Positions 27,728 to 37,277 of a DNA stretch of 64,000 nt are shown here, in pieces (positions within the stretch are counted from its first letter, which is position 1; each line of letters begins with the position of its first letter). The notes below the pieces were generated by a model that saw only the letters and a program-made list of their open reading frames with translations, ran no database searches and was not told where the DNA came from. Source of the stretch: Terrihabitans soli (lineage in GTDB: Bacteria > Pseudomonadota > Alphaproteobacteria > Rhizobiales > Methylopilaceae). The stretch is from the NCBI RefSeq assembly GCF_014191545.1, contig NZ_AP023361.1, forward strand, positions 2,322,501 through 2,386,500, written 5' to 3'. A program made the translations under genes and the position numbers.

Positions 27728-28657
27728 ATGACAAAAAAGATAAATAAGAGTGCGACTGCACGGCCCGTGATGGGCCGCACCGAATTCATTCTCGCCGCGC
27801 TCGTCCTTTTCGCGTGGTCGACAAGCTGGATCGGTGTGCGGCTCCAGCTCGGCGTCGTTGCGCCGGAAGTCTCCCTGCTGTGGCGCTTTCTGATTGCCGG
27901 ACTTTTCATGTTCGGCTTCTGCGCGGTGCGCGGCGAAAAGCTCTCAGGCTTCTCCGGCCGCGATCATCTCTTCTTCGCCGGGCTCGGCCTCACGCTCTTC
28001 TGCATGAATTTCGTGCTGTTCTATTATGGCGGGCTCGTTCTCGTATCGGGCATGCTCGCGGTCGTCTTCGCGCTTGCCGCCCCCATCAATGTCATCGTCC
28101 AATCGGCCGTTCTGAAACGGCCTGTCTCCTGGCAGGTCGCGGCCGGATCGATTGTCGGCGTCCTCGGCGTGGCGGCGCTGTTTGCGCCGGAAATCATCGA
28201 GAACGGGTACGGACATATCAGCGGGCTCGTTCTCGCAACGTTCGGAACCTTCTTTTTTTGCACCGGTAATCTTCTGTCGGCGCGCGTGCAGAACCGCGGC
28301 ATCCCCCTCGCCTCCGCCACCGCCTGGGGCATGGCTTACGGTTCGTGCTTTCTGCTCGTTCTATCGCTTGTCAGAGGCCAGACGTTCCAGATCGAATACA
28401 CGGTGGCTTATCTCGGCGCGCTTCTCTTCCTCGCGCTGATCGCCTCCGTGCTCGCCTTCATGACCTATCTGTCACTGTTGCGGCGCATCGGCCCGGCACG
28501 CGCGGGCTATCTGACCGTGCTCTTCCCGGTCTTCGCGCTGATGATTTCAGGCCAGTATGAGGGCTATCAGTGGACGTACTGGTCCTTTATCGGCATTGCC
28601 GCCGTCGCCTTCGGCAATGTGCTGGTGCTCTGGCGCAGTCCGCACGCCGCGCATTGA
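27728..28657 (+). CDS. DMT-superfamily (EamA) transporter
   Basis: 309 residues with about ten hydrophobic helices in two EamA repeats, the usual size of a drug/metabolite exporter. The second repeat contains FLALIASVLAFMTYLSLLRRIGPARAGYLTVLFPVFALMISG in shortened recognisable form. The substrate cannot be told from sequence. Its stop is 1 bp from the end of the convergent LysR gene, which may regulate it. Confidence 0.87.
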   Translation: MTKKINKSATARPVMGRTEFILAALVLFAWSTSWIGVRLQLGVVAPEVSLLWRFLIAGLFMFGFCAVRGEKLSGFSGRDHLFFAGLGLTLFCMNFVLFYYGGLVLVSGMLAVVFALAAPINVIVQSAVLKRPVSWQVAAGSIVGVLGVAALFAPEIIENGYGHISGLVLATFGTFFFCTGNLLSARVQNRGIPLASATAWGMAYGSCFLLVLSLVRGQTFQIEYTVAYLGALLFLALIASVLAFMTYLSLLRRIGPARAGYLTVLFPVFALMISGQYEGYQWTYWSFIGIAAVAFGNVLVLWRSPHAAH

Positions 28658-28658
28658 G

Positions 28659-29537
28659 TTATTCCGCCGCGACCGCCGTATCCGACAGGTTATCCAGACT
28701 CTGCACGATATGATCGGCCAGCGCCTCGCGCACGAGCGACGGCTCATGCTTTGAAGACAGCAATGCGATTTTGATCGGCGGCAGCGGCGGGAAACCGTCG
28801 GCGACACCGAGAACGCGCATGCCCGGGCGCAAGGACGATTCGGCGCTAACCGATACGGCAAGACCGGCCAGAACCGCGGCGCTGATCGCTGTCGAATTCT
28901 GGCTCGCATACAGAACGCGGTGCGCGCGCTTTTCCTGATCGAGCTTTTCGCAGGCGATGGTGCGCCAGGCGCAGCACACGCCGAGCGCCAGCGGCACCGG
29001 ACTTTCTTCATGCGGGCTCGCACGCGCGGACGTCACCCAATAGAGCTGTTCCTGCCGGATGACCTGCGCATCGGCGACGATGCCGGTATGGGTGATGATG
29101 GCGAGATCGAGCGAGCCGGTACGGATGCGTTCGATCAAAGACAATGACGGCTCGCACAGAACGGTGACTTCGGCGCGCGGATTTGAGCGCGAAAAGCGAG
29201 CCAGAATTTCGGGCAGGAAACGGTCGGCATAATCGTCCGGAACGCCGAGCCGCACATGGCCGGCGAGATCGGCATCCGCCAGCGCAATCACCGCTTCATT
29301 GGAGAGTTTGACGATGCGGCGGGCGTAATCGAGCAGCCGCTCGCCATCATCCGTCAGCTTCGACTGGCGCCCGTCGCGGGCAAAAACCGGCTTACCGAGC
29401 CGCTCCTCCAGCCGCTTCATCTGCATGGACACTGCCGACTGGGTTTTGTGGACCATCTCCGCCGCCCGGGTGAAGGAGCCGGTATCGGCAATGGCTACAA
29501 AGGTTTTGAGCTGGTCGACGTCGAGAAGCGCACTCAT
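28659..29537 (-). CDS. LysR-family transcriptional regulator
   Basis: 292 residues from ATG 29537, which has GGGAG about 7 nt upstream; an in-frame TTG at 29558 is not needed. The N-terminal winged HTH (TGSFTRAAEMVHKTQSAVSM) is typical LysR, followed by a substrate-binding-type effector domain. The target is unknown; candidates are the convergent DMT exporter and the divergent DUF1127 gene. Confidence 0.92.
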   Translation of the reverse strand: MSALLDVDQLKTFVAIADTGSFTRAAEMVHKTQSAVSMQMKRLEERLGKPVFARDGRQSKLTDDGERLLDYARRIVKLSNEAVIALADADLAGHVRLGVPDDYADRFLPEILARFSRSNPRAEVTVLCEPSLSLIERIRTGSLDLAIITHTGIVADAQVIRQEQLYWVTSARASPHEESPVPLALGVCCAWRTIACEKLDQEKRAHRVLYASQNSTAISAAVLAGLAVSVSAESSLRPGMRVLGVADGFPPLPPIKIALLSSKHEPSLVREALADHIVQSLDNLSDTAVAAE

Positions 29538-29617
29538 GCCCGGCTCCCATATCAGCAACGTTGATGGATGACATTAAAACTATTCGTTTCACTTATCAAT
29601 CCGGGAGGGGCATTTGT

Positions 29618-29653
29618 ATGAACCAAGACGAGTCGCCGGGGCACACACCCTAA
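29618..29653 (+). other. Possible 11-codon leader reading frame before the DUF1127 gene
   Basis: ATG 29618 follows GGGAGGGG with 8 nt spacing and opens an 11-residue frame (MNQDESPGHTP) ending at 29653, 48 bp before the DUF1127 start. It could be a leader peptide, but no run of a regulatory amino acid is present. Low confidence. Confidence 0.2.
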
Positions 29654-29701
29654 GCGACCGGTACCGGGAGCGTCCCCCTCTAACGATGAAAGGAGCACAC
29701 C

Positions 29702-30028
29702 ATGGCACAGTATCTGCCCAAGGAAGCGGGCTCCCTAAGTCCCGCTACTTCCTTATTTTTTGACCTCGGCCTCGCAGTTTTGGCGGCCGTCAGCGCGGTC
29801 GTGAACCGCTATCAGGCGGCTCGATCCCTGTCCCAGTTCGACAGCCGAATGCTGGCGGATATCGGCCTCACTCCGGGCGATGTCGATTCGGCCTTCGCCG
29901 AGCCGATCTGGAAAGACCCGACCCGGCGCCTGGCCGTGATTGCGGTCGAACGGCGTGCCGCCGCCCGGGCTTTGCGCCTCGGCCGCATCCACAATCACCA
30001 GAAGGCGGAAGCCGAGCTGGTAAACTGA
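29702..30028 (+). CDS. DUF1127 domain-containing protein
   Basis: 108 residues. The DUF1127 core is YQAARSLSQFDSRMLADIGLTPGDVDSAF, a small Arg-rich motif shared by many short alphaproteobacterial proteins. Some DUF1127 proteins are linked to phosphate, RNA metabolism or stress; the role here is open. ATG 29702 has GGAG about 7 nt upstream. The hydrophobic stretch before the motif (LFFDLGLAVLAAVSAVV) may be membrane-associated. A bidirectional terminator follows directly. Confidence 0.83.
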   Translation: MAQYLPKEAGSLSPATSLFFDLGLAVLAAVSAVVNRYQAARSLSQFDSRMLADIGLTPGDVDSAFAEPIWKDPTRRLAVIAVERRAAARALRLGRIHNHQKAEAELVN

Positions 30029-30055
30029 AAAAGGCGGGCTTCAGCCCGCCTTTTT
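30028..30055. terminator. Bidirectional terminator shared by the DUF1127 gene and the antiporter gene
   Basis: AAAAAGGCGGGC, TTCA loop, GCCCGCCTTTTT: the A- and T-runs flank the stem so it can work on both strands. The stop codon of the convergent antiporter gene (30041-30043) lies inside the hairpin. Confidence 0.8.
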
Positions 30056-31948
30056 GCTTTTGGGTTTGGATTTGGGCTTCGGCTTTGCCGGAGCTTTTCT
30101 TTTTGGGGCTTTGGACTCCGGCAGAACGCCGAGCGCCGCCGCCGCTTCCGGATTGAGCGCCACACCCTTTTGCTCGATGCCGAGCAAAGGCTCGTCCGGC
30201 TGGCGATGCAGAAGATGCTTGCCGGCCTCTCGCCCCCCGCCCGCTTTCTGCAGTTCCAGCCGTTCGAAATCGCGGCGGCGGATATCGGCTTCGATCTCGG
30301 CGGCGTGATCTTCGGAAAAGCCGAGGGCGCGCAGCGCCGCATGGCCGAGCTTCATCGCGCTCTCGAAGGTTTCGCGGATCTCGAATTCGACATTGCGGTC
30401 GTGCAGTTGGATCCAGTGATCGCGGTCGATGGCGCGCACGAGGATCTTCGCAAGCGGGCATTCGCGCTTTACGAGATCGACGATCTTCATCGACAGAACG
30501 GGGCTGTGCACGCAGACAAGCACGATCTGCGCATCGCGGGCGCCGCAGGCGCGCAAGACATCCACGCGCGAACCGTCGCCGTAATAGACCTTGAATCCGA
30601 ATTTGGCGGCTAGACGCACGCCTTCGGCGTCATGATCGACCAGCGTCGTCTCGATGCCTTCCGAGATGAGGAACTGCGCCGCCGTCTGGCCGAAACGGCC
30701 GAAGCCAATGACAACCGCCGTGCGGCCTGTGCCGTCGAGCGACTCTTCCGCCTTTTCGACGCCGTCGAGATAGCCGGGACGTTTCATGCGGTGAGCGAAA
30801 TACTCGATGATCGCGATGGAAGGCGGGCCGACCATCATCGACAGCACCCCGAGGGCCAACACGAGCTGGCCGATATCGGCATTGAAGAGGCGCGTCGACA
30901 CCGCGAGCGGGATCAGCACGAAGGCGAATTCGGACGTCGGCGCCAGAAGCGAGCCGACGCGGATCGCGTCCTTCGGAGCCGAGCCGCGCAGAAAGGACAG
31001 ACCGGCGGCCACCGCGAACTTGACGCTGAACAGGATGACGAGCGCGACGAGCAGATAAGGCCAGGCGCTGGCGACGACCTTGATGTCGAGCACCATGCCG
31101 ACGCCCATGAAAAACAAAGCGAGCAGAAGCGCACGGAACGGCGCAACGCTGACTTCGAGCTCGTGACGGTAGCTCGATTCCGCGAGAAGAAGACCCGCGA
31201 GAAACGCGCCGAGCGCCATGGACAGGCCGATGACCTGCGAGCCGATGGCCGCGCCGAACACCAAAAGCAGCGCCACCGGCACCATGACATCGTGGCCGCC
31301 ATTGCGGACGAGGAAGTGCAGCACGGGGTTGATGAGATAGCGGCCGGTGAGAACGATGGCGGAGAGGACGAGGATCGCCGCACCGACCTTGATGCCGATA
31401 TCGAAGGGATCGGCAATCTGGTCGGCTCCGCCCGCGAGCGCCGGGATCAGAGCGAAGGCCGGGACGATGGCAAGGTCCTGCGCCAGAAGAACCGAGAAGG
31501 TGCGCTGGCCGTAGGCGCGTGTGAGGGAGCCGCGCTCAGAAAGGATTTTCGTCGCCAGCGCCGTCGAGGACAGCGCCAGCGCAAAACCCGCAGCAACCGA
31601 GCCGCCTAAATTGAAGCCCAGCCAATAACCGAGCGCCGCCAGAATACCGGTTGTGATGACGAGTTGCGCCGCGCCGAGGCCGAAGATGTCGCGCCGCATA
31701 TCGAGCAGGCGCGAGAATTCGAGTTCGAGGCCGATCAGGAACAGCAGAAGGACGACGCCGAGTTCGGCGATGCGCAGCGTACGGTCCGGATCGACGAAGA
31801 TGTCGAGCCCGCTTGGCCCGAGAACAAGCCCCGCGGCGAGGTAGCCGACGATGGCGCCAAGACCCAGACGATTGAACAGCGTCGGGGCTATAACAGCTGC
31901 GGCCAGGAAGACGATGAGGACAGGAGGAAGTGTGGGGCCGTGTTCCAT
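30041..31948 (-). CDS. CPA2 family monovalent cation:proton antiporter (Kef type) with TrkA-N domain
   Basis: 635 residues. About twelve transmembrane helices (residues 1-380) form the Na/H exchanger domain. A cytoplasmic TrkA-N/RCK domain follows (about 410-525; VIGFGRFGQTAAQFLISEGIETTLVDHD), which binds a nucleotide and gates transport. The C-terminus is Lys/Pro rich (KPKPKSKPKSKKAG). The architecture is that of KefB/KefC potassium efflux systems, but the ion and any glutathione control cannot be read from sequence. Confidence 0.9.
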   Translation of the reverse strand: MEHGPTLPPVLIVFLAAAVIAPTLFNRLGLGAIVGYLAAGLVLGPSGLDIFVDPDRTLRIAELGVVLLLFLIGLELEFSRLLDMRRDIFGLGAAQLVITTGILAALGYWLGFNLGGSVAAGFALALSSTALATKILSERGSLTRAYGQRTFSVLLAQDLAIVPAFALIPALAGGADQIADPFDIGIKVGAAILVLSAIVLTGRYLINPVLHFLVRNGGHDVMVPVALLLVFGAAIGSQVIGLSMALGAFLAGLLLAESSYRHELEVSVAPFRALLLALFFMGVGMVLDIKVVASAWPYLLVALVILFSVKFAVAAGLSFLRGSAPKDAIRVGSLLAPTSEFAFVLIPLAVSTRLFNADIGQLVLALGVLSMMVGPPSIAIIEYFAHRMKRPGYLDGVEKAEESLDGTGRTAVVIGFGRFGQTAAQFLISEGIETTLVDHDAEGVRLAAKFGFKVYYGDGSRVDVLRACGARDAQIVLVCVHSPVLSMKIVDLVKRECPLAKILVRAIDRDHWIQLHDRNVEFEIRETFESAMKLGHAALRALGFSEDHAAEIEADIRRRDFERLELQKAGGGREAGKHLLHRQPDEPLLGIEQKGVALNPEAAAALGVLPESKAPKRKAPAKPKPKSKPKSKKAG

Positions 31949-32017
31949 TTATTCTCGCACGGTCTCAGTATGCGGCTTTAACCCCCTGCGCCGTCAATCT
32001 CTTTAGAACTACTTCAC

Positions 32018-33286
32018 CTAAGACTTGAGCGCGCGCCAGCCGATATCGCGGCGGCAGAAGCCTTCCGGCCAGTCGATGAGATCGACACCCTTGTAGGCCT
32101 GCGCCTGCGCATCCTTGAGCGTCTTGCCGGTCGCCGTGACGTTGAGAACGCGGCCGCCCCAGGACAGGATTTTCTCGCCGTCGGTACGTGTGCCGGCATG
32201 GAAGACCGTGACATTCGGCAGGGCATCGGCGGCCTCGATATTCTCGATGACCGAACCTTTGAGGAAATCGCCGGGATAACCTTCGGTTGCGAGCACAACC
32301 GTGATCGCCGGATCGTCCGACCATTCCGCTTTGACCTTGTCGAGCGTGCCCTTCACCACCGCCTCGAAAATATCGAGGAGGTCCGACTTCAGCCGCCGCA
32401 TCAGAACCTGACATTCCGGATCGCCGAAGCGGACATTGTATTCGACGAGCTTTGGCCCTTCGGAGGTCAGCATGAAGCCGGCATAGAGGACGCCGCGGAA
32501 TGGATTGCCGAGCGACTTCATCGCCCGCGCCGTCGGTTTGACGATCTCTTCGAGCGCGCGTTTTTCGAGTTCGGGGGTGAAGACCGGCGCGGGAGAATAG
32601 GCGCCCATGCCGCCGGTGTTCGGCCCCTCATCGCCGTCGAAGACGCGCTTATGATCCTGCGCGCTGCCGAAGGGCAAAACCTTTTCGCCGTCGACGAGGC
32701 AGAAATAGCTGACCTCTTCGCCGGTCATGAATTCTTCGATGACCACGCTTTCGCCGGCAGAGCCCAGCCCGCCGTCGAACATCATGTCGATGGCGGCCTC
32801 CGCTTCCTCGACGCTCATCGCAACGACAACGCCTTTGCCAGCGGCCAGCCCGTCGGCTTTGACGACGATCGGCGCACCCTGCTGGCGGATATAGGCCTTG
32901 GCGCCTGCCGGTTCGACAAAGCTGCGATGGCGCGCGGTCGGGATGTCGTAGGTCGCGCAGAGCTCTTTCGTATAGGCCTTGGAGCCTTCGAGCTGGGCGG
33001 CGGCTTTGCTCGGCCCGAAAGCCGGAATGCGCGCCGCGTCGAGCTCATCGACGAGACCGGCAACAAGCGGAACTTCGGGACCGACGACGACAAGGTCGAT
33101 TGTCTTCTCGAGGCAGAAGCGGACAACAGCCTCATGATCGGCCGGGTCGATGGCCACAAGTTCGGCATGGCGGCCAATGCCGGGATTGCCGGGCGCGGCG
33201 TAAAGTTTTGAAAGACGCGGGCTCTGGCTGAGCTTCCAGGCCAGAGCGTGTTCGCGGCCGCCGGAGCCGATAAGGAGGAGATTCAT
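32018..33286 (-). CDS. purD: Phosphoribosylamine-glycine ligase (GARS)
   Basis: 422 residues from ATG 33286, preceded by GAGGGGG; the frame is open further upstream to 33400 but those codons are not family-like. PurD catalyses the second step of purine synthesis. The N-terminal [17 protein letters not shown] motif and ATP-grasp segments ([28 protein letters not shown]) are complete. It is divergent from xseA. Confidence 0.96.
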   Translation of the reverse strand: MNLLLIGSGGREHALAWKLSQSPRLSKLYAAPGNPGIGRHAELVAIDPADHEAVVRFCLEKTIDLVVVGPEVPLVAGLVDELDAARIPAFGPSKAAAQLEGSKAYTKELCATYDIPTARHRSFVEPAGAKAYIRQQGAPIVVKADGLAAGKGVVVAMSVEEAEAAIDMMFDGGLGSAGESVVIEEFMTGEEVSYFCLVDGEKVLPFGSAQDHKRVFDGDEGPNTGGMGAYSPAPVFTPELEKRALEEIVKPTARAMKSLGNPFRGVLYAGFMLTSEGPKLVEYNVRFGDPECQVLMRRLKSDLLDIFEAVVKGTLDKVKAEWSDDPAITVVLATEGYPGDFLKGSVIENIEAADALPNVTVFHAGTRTDGEKILSWGGRVLNVTATGKTLKDAQAQAYKGVDLIDWPEGFCRRDIGWRALKS

Positions 33287-33375
33287 GGCCCCCTCTTTAG
33301 CCTCTGGACGGGGCGTCCGCCATAAGGCCGGGCTGGATTTTCCCCGCTGCCCTCGGGTGATAGATTGCCCATCCC

Positions 33376-34797
33376 ATGGCCAATGAAGATTCGGGCGCAC
33401 CCTCCAACGCGCCGGAGATATCCGTCTCCGAACTCTCCGCCAATCTGAAGCGCACCGTCGAGGATGCGTTCGGCTATGTGCGCGTGCGGGGCGAGATTTC
33501 GGGCTATCGCGGGCCTCATAGCTCGGGCCATGCCTATTTCAGCCTGAAGGATGAGAGCGCCCGGCTCGATGCGGTCGTCTGGAAGGGCACGTTCGGGAGG
33601 ATGAAGTTCAAGCCCGAAGAGGGCATGGAGGTCATCGCCACCGGCAAGATCACGACCTATGCCGGCAAATCCTCGTATCAGATCGTCATCGATGCGCTGG
33701 AGCCTGCCGGCGCCGGCGCCCTTCTCGCCCAGTTGGAAGAGCGCAGGAAGCGCCTTGCCGCCGAGGGCCTGTTCGATCAGGCGCGGAAAAAGAAGATCCC
33801 GTTTCTTCCCGAAGTCATCGGCGTCGTCACCTCGCCGACCGGCTCCGTCATCCGCGATATTCTGCATCGCCTGTCGGACCGTTTTCCGCGCCGCGTTCTG
33901 GTGTGGCCGGTGCGTGTGCAGGGCGAGACCTCCGCCGCCGAAGTCGCCGCCGCGATCCATGGCTTCAACACTCTCGAGATCGGCGGCGCCCTTCCCCGCC
34001 CGGATGTTCTGATCGTTGCGCGCGGCGGCGGCAGCTTGGAAGACCTCTGGAGCTTCAACGATGAGGCGGTGGTGCGTGCGGTCGCCGCGAGCCAAATCCC
34101 CGTTATCTCCGCCGTGGGCCATGAGACCGATACGACCCTCATCGATTTTGCCGCTGATCTCCGCGCCCCGACACCGACCGGTGCCGCGGAATTTGCCGTT
34201 CCCGTACGTACCGAGCTTCTCGCGAATGTCGGCTCGTGCGGCGCGCGCCTCATCGGCGCGCTCGGGCGTTATGTCGACCGGAAACGCACCGAACTGCGAT
34301 CCGCCGCGCGTGCGCTTGGAACGCCCGAGGCTCTGCTCGCGACGCCGCGGCAGAAATTCGATACGCTGGCGGCGCGGCTCGGCCCGGCGCTTGTCGCCAA
34401 TGAACGCACGAAACGCATCGAATTTTCGAAAGCCGCATCGCGCCTGCAGCCGGGCGTTCTGATGCAAAGGATCGAACGCGGCGGCGAACGGCTCACGGCT
34501 CTGGTGGATCGAAAGACGCGCGCGCTCTTCGGCCTGATGCAGAACACGCGACGGCGGCTCGACCATGCGCATGGCCTTCTCAACGCCTATTCCTATCAGA
34601 GCGTGCTTGAGCGCGGCTTTGCCGTCGTGCTCGATGCGAAAGGTGGCGTCGTGCGCGCCTCCGCCTCGATTTCAAGCGGCGATGCGCTGACTTTGCGTTT
34701 CAAGGACGGCGAGACCGGCGCAGTCGCGACATCCGGCACGCCGAAGCCGAAAGCTCCGGCAAAGAAGCCCGGCGGCCAGGACGATCTCTTCAGCTAG
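33376..34797 (+). CDS. xseA: Exodeoxyribonuclease VII large subunit
   Basis: 473 residues. The N-terminal OB-fold ([29 protein letters not shown]) binds single-stranded DNA; the catalytic domain shows [16 protein letters not shown] and [25 protein letters not shown] coiled-coil C-terminal region follows. With XseB (not in the window) it degrades single-stranded DNA. Its last 8 bp overlap the convergent HAD hydrolase gene. Confidence 0.96.
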   Translation: MANEDSGAPSNAPEISVSELSANLKRTVEDAFGYVRVRGEISGYRGPHSSGHAYFSLKDESARLDAVVWKGTFGRMKFKPEEGMEVIATGKITTYAGKSSYQIVIDALEPAGAGALLAQLEERRKRLAAEGLFDQARKKKIPFLPEVIGVVTSPTGSVIRDILHRLSDRFPRRVLVWPVRVQGETSAAEVAAAIHGFNTLEIGGALPRPDVLIVARGGGSLEDLWSFNDEAVVRAVAASQIPVISAVGHETDTTLIDFAADLRAPTPTGAAEFAVPVRTELLANVGSCGARLIGALGRYVDRKRTELRSAARALGTPEALLATPRQKFDTLAARLGPALVANERTKRIEFSKAASRLQPGVLMQRIERGGERLTALVDRKTRALFGLMQNTRRRLDHAHGLLNAYSYQSVLERGFAVVLDAKGGVVRASASISSGDALTLRFKDGETGAVATSGTPKPKAPAKKPGGQDDLFS

Positions 34798-35659
34798 CGT
34801 CCCAGACGAGGCGGTGCGACCAGCCGACGGGCTTCACCGCGGCGGGCGCGAGCACCGACTGATAGGCGGACGCCTGCGGCGGATGGCCGATTTCTTCGGC
34901 ATGGATGCCGCCGGTCATGAACAGGCAATCAATGCCGAACGTATTGGCACCGGCGACATCGGTGATCATTGAATCGCCGATGGCGAGGACACGCGCTTTC
35001 GGCGTGACCTTGCCGCGCAGCTTCAAGGCTTTGCGCAGCGCTTCTTCATAAACGAGCGGAAACGGCTTGCCGATGTGCAGGACGTGGCCGCCGAATTCTT
35101 CATAAAGGTCGGCAAGCGCGCCGGCGCACCACACCATCTCGCCTCCCCGCTCCACAACGCGATCGGGATTGGCGCAGATGAGTTCGATGTCGAGTTTCGA
35201 CAGGACTTCCATGCGCTCGCGGTAATCGTCGGGCGTTTCGGTGTAGTCGTCGTCGAGGCCGGTGACGACGGCGATCTTCGCGTCTTTCGGCGAAACAAGT
35301 TCGAGACCGTCGAACATTTCAACGTCTCTCGGCGGGCCGAGATGATGAAGGCGCGTAATGCCGCGACGGTCGAGCTCCATGCGCGTGACATCGCCGGAGG
35401 TCACGATGCCGTCCCAGGCGGCGCGCGGCACGCCGACGCGATCCAATTGCTCGATCACAACGGAAGACGGACGCGGCGCGTTGGAGAGCAGGACGACTGT
35501 GCCGCCCTGCTCGCGGAATTTCACCAAGGCCTCGGATGCGGTCGGCCAGGCGGATACGCCGTTATGCAGCACGCCCCAGACATCGGAGAAGATGATGCCG
35601 TATTGCGGGGCGAGTGCTGAAAGGCCCGATCCCGGCGGCAGAACAAAGGTTTGCGTCAT
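34790..35659 (-). CDS. HAD-superfamily class IIA hydrolase (NagD-like)
   Basis: 289 residues. The first HAD motif reads [11 protein letters not shown], with nucleophile Asp26 but Trp where most HAD phosphatases have a second Asp; I recall this DVWGV form as usual for one alphaproteobacterial NagD-like subgroup. The third motif region is [20 protein letters not shown]. Substrate unknown, probably a small phosphate ester. Confidence 0.85.
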   Translation of the reverse strand: MTQTFVLPPGSGLSALAPQYGIIFSDVWGVLHNGVSAWPTASEALVKFREQGGTVVLLSNAPRPSSVVIEQLDRVGVPRAAWDGIVTSGDVTRMELDRRGITRLHHLGPPRDVEMFDGLELVSPKDAKIAVVTGLDDDYTETPDDYRERMEVLSKLDIELICANPDRVVERGGEMVWCAGALADLYEEFGGHVLHIGKPFPLVYEEALRKALKLRGKVTPKARVLAIGDSMITDVAGANTFGIDCLFMTGGIHAEEIGHPPQASAYQSVLAPAAVKPVGWSHRLVWDAS

Positions 35660-35704
35660 TTACCCGAGGTGCCGCAGCAGGCCCTGAAGGTCAAGCTTTG
35701 AGGT

Positions 35705-37102
35705 TCAGGCGCGGCGCGCAACCGAGCGGAAAGGCCGCACCGGATTGCCGCGGTCGGCCGTGGCCGGCGGGGCGGCCGGGGCCGGAACGCCACGGGCTCC
35801 GGTCTTGGCGGCCGGAGCCCCCTCTTCGCCGGTGAAGATTTCCGGGCGGACGGGGCGCGGCATACCGAAGACCGCGCCCTGAGCGGCGCGGACATCAAGG
35901 TCGAGAAGATCGGCCACCCGGGCTTCCGTATCGGCGCCATCGGCGACGAGGAGAATGCCATGGCGGCGCAGAAGGCCGGGCAGATCGGCCGGGTGGATGG
36001 CCGAAGTGCGGGTGCGCTCGGGATCGAGGAGGAAATCGGTCCCGAGACGCAGGAAGCGGATGCCGAGCTGATGGAGGGATGCCGCATCGAGATCGAGATC
36101 GCGCACGCCCGTCAACGCGAAACGGAAGCCACGCTCACTAAAGCCGGACAGCATTTCGGCCTCGACATTGCCGAAGCCGTAAAAAGCCTCCTGCGAGAAG
36201 CCGATGACCAGATGGGTCGCAAGATCGGCATTGCCGTCGAGGCGCTTTGCTATGTCGGAGGCGAAATTCGACGACATCAGCGTTTCGGCTTCGATCGACA
36301 CCATCAGGCTGATATCGCGGTCGCGCGCCTTGAGGCGGCGGGCAACGCGCATCGCGCGGTCGAGGACGAACGCATCGAGCGCCGGCTGCAGGCCGCCGAG
36401 CCGCGCATCGAGAACGAATTCGCCCGGCGGGATCAGAACGTCCTGATCGCGCATATAAGGAACGGCGAGATATTGGATGACGCGGCGCTGCGGCAGAGCG
36501 GCGACCGGCTGAAGATGCAGCTCGATGCCGTCCGATTCGATGGCGCGGCGGATCTGCTTGGCCTTGCCGGGATCGATGGCCGGAGCCTTGGCTTGCGCCT
36601 GGGCGATGAAGGCTTCTTCCTCGTCCATCTCTTCTTCGTCGTCGCGCGGCAGTTCCGGCAGCGGGCCGGACTGGGAGATGTTCCAGGCGGCCTGACGGGC
36701 CGGAAGATCGGCGATGGCCCGGTCGTGCTGCTCGACGGTTTCGGCAATCATCCGGACCAGGCTGCCGAGCTCGGCGATTTCCTTCTCCAGGGGAGCCGCG
36801 GTGCGGCGGGCCGTTTCCTGGGCGGCGGCATCGACGCGCAAAATGCGCGGTTCCAGCGCCAGAACGCGCTCGGCGATCAGGCTGATTCGCTCTTCGAGTT
36901 CAAAGAAGCGGACATTGGGCTGGCGGCCGGTGGTGGCACGCGAAGCGAGGTGATTGACGAGCGCGATAAGCGCAACGCCACCTACACCGCCTGCAAGCGC
37001 GAGCGGTAGCCGCATGCCCAGCCCGACGACGAGTATCGTCGCGACCGAAGCCACGACCGCCGTCATGCAGAACGCTATGAAAATCGCACCCGGTTTAAGC
37101 AT
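35705..37102 (-). CDS. Membrane-anchored protein with degenerate EAL domain, TipF-like architecture
   Basis: 465 residues: two N-terminal hydrophobic segments (about 7-29 and 35-50), a helical probably coiled-coil region (65-135), an acidic linker (DDEEEMDEEE) and a C-terminal EAL-like domain (about 185-415). The EAL signature is lost (QYLAVPYM instead of FEALLRW), and the DDFGxG loop reads LTGVRDLDLD, so cyclic-di-GMP hydrolysis is unlikely. The layout recalls Caulobacter TipF, a c-di-GMP-binding flagellar assembly factor. It is divergent from the sigma-54-type regulator, 175 bp away. Confidence 0.75.
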   Translation of the reverse strand: MLKPGAIFIAFCMTAVVASVATILVVGLGMRLPLALAGGVGGVALIALVNHLASRATTGRQPNVRFFELEERISLIAERVLALEPRILRVDAAAQETARRTAAPLEKEIAELGSLVRMIAETVEQHDRAIADLPARQAAWNISQSGPLPELPRDDEEEMDEEEAFIAQAQAKAPAIDPGKAKQIRRAIESDGIELHLQPVAALPQRRVIQYLAVPYMRDQDVLIPPGEFVLDARLGGLQPALDAFVLDRAMRVARRLKARDRDISLMVSIEAETLMSSNFASDIAKRLDGNADLATHLVIGFSQEAFYGFGNVEAEMLSGFSERGFRFALTGVRDLDLDAASLHQLGIRFLRLGTDFLLDPERTRTSAIHPADLPGLLRRHGILLVADGADTEARVADLLDLDVRAAQGAVFGMPRPVRPEIFTGEEGAPAAKTGARGVPAPAAPPATADRGNPVRPFRSVARRA

Positions 37103-37277
37103 GACATCCAGCGAACGATCCGGACGGCCTCAGCCCGGATTCGCAACCCCGCATGCAATCTACCGGAGCGGCCTCTCATGTTCCAGTTTTGACGCTTCCT
37201 TTACCCTGACTGACGAAAGTGACCTGGGGACAAAATGGCGTCCGCTTGGCTGAGAGTGCGGACGCCTTGGGAGTTTG

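Noticed and set aside
30632-31609. 325-residue plus-strand frame opposite the CPA2 antiporter
   Set aside because: Highly charged Asp/Arg/His product typical of the antisense of a membrane protein gene.
32198-33211. 337-residue plus-strand frame opposite purD
   Set aside because: purD is complete and well conserved on the minus strand.
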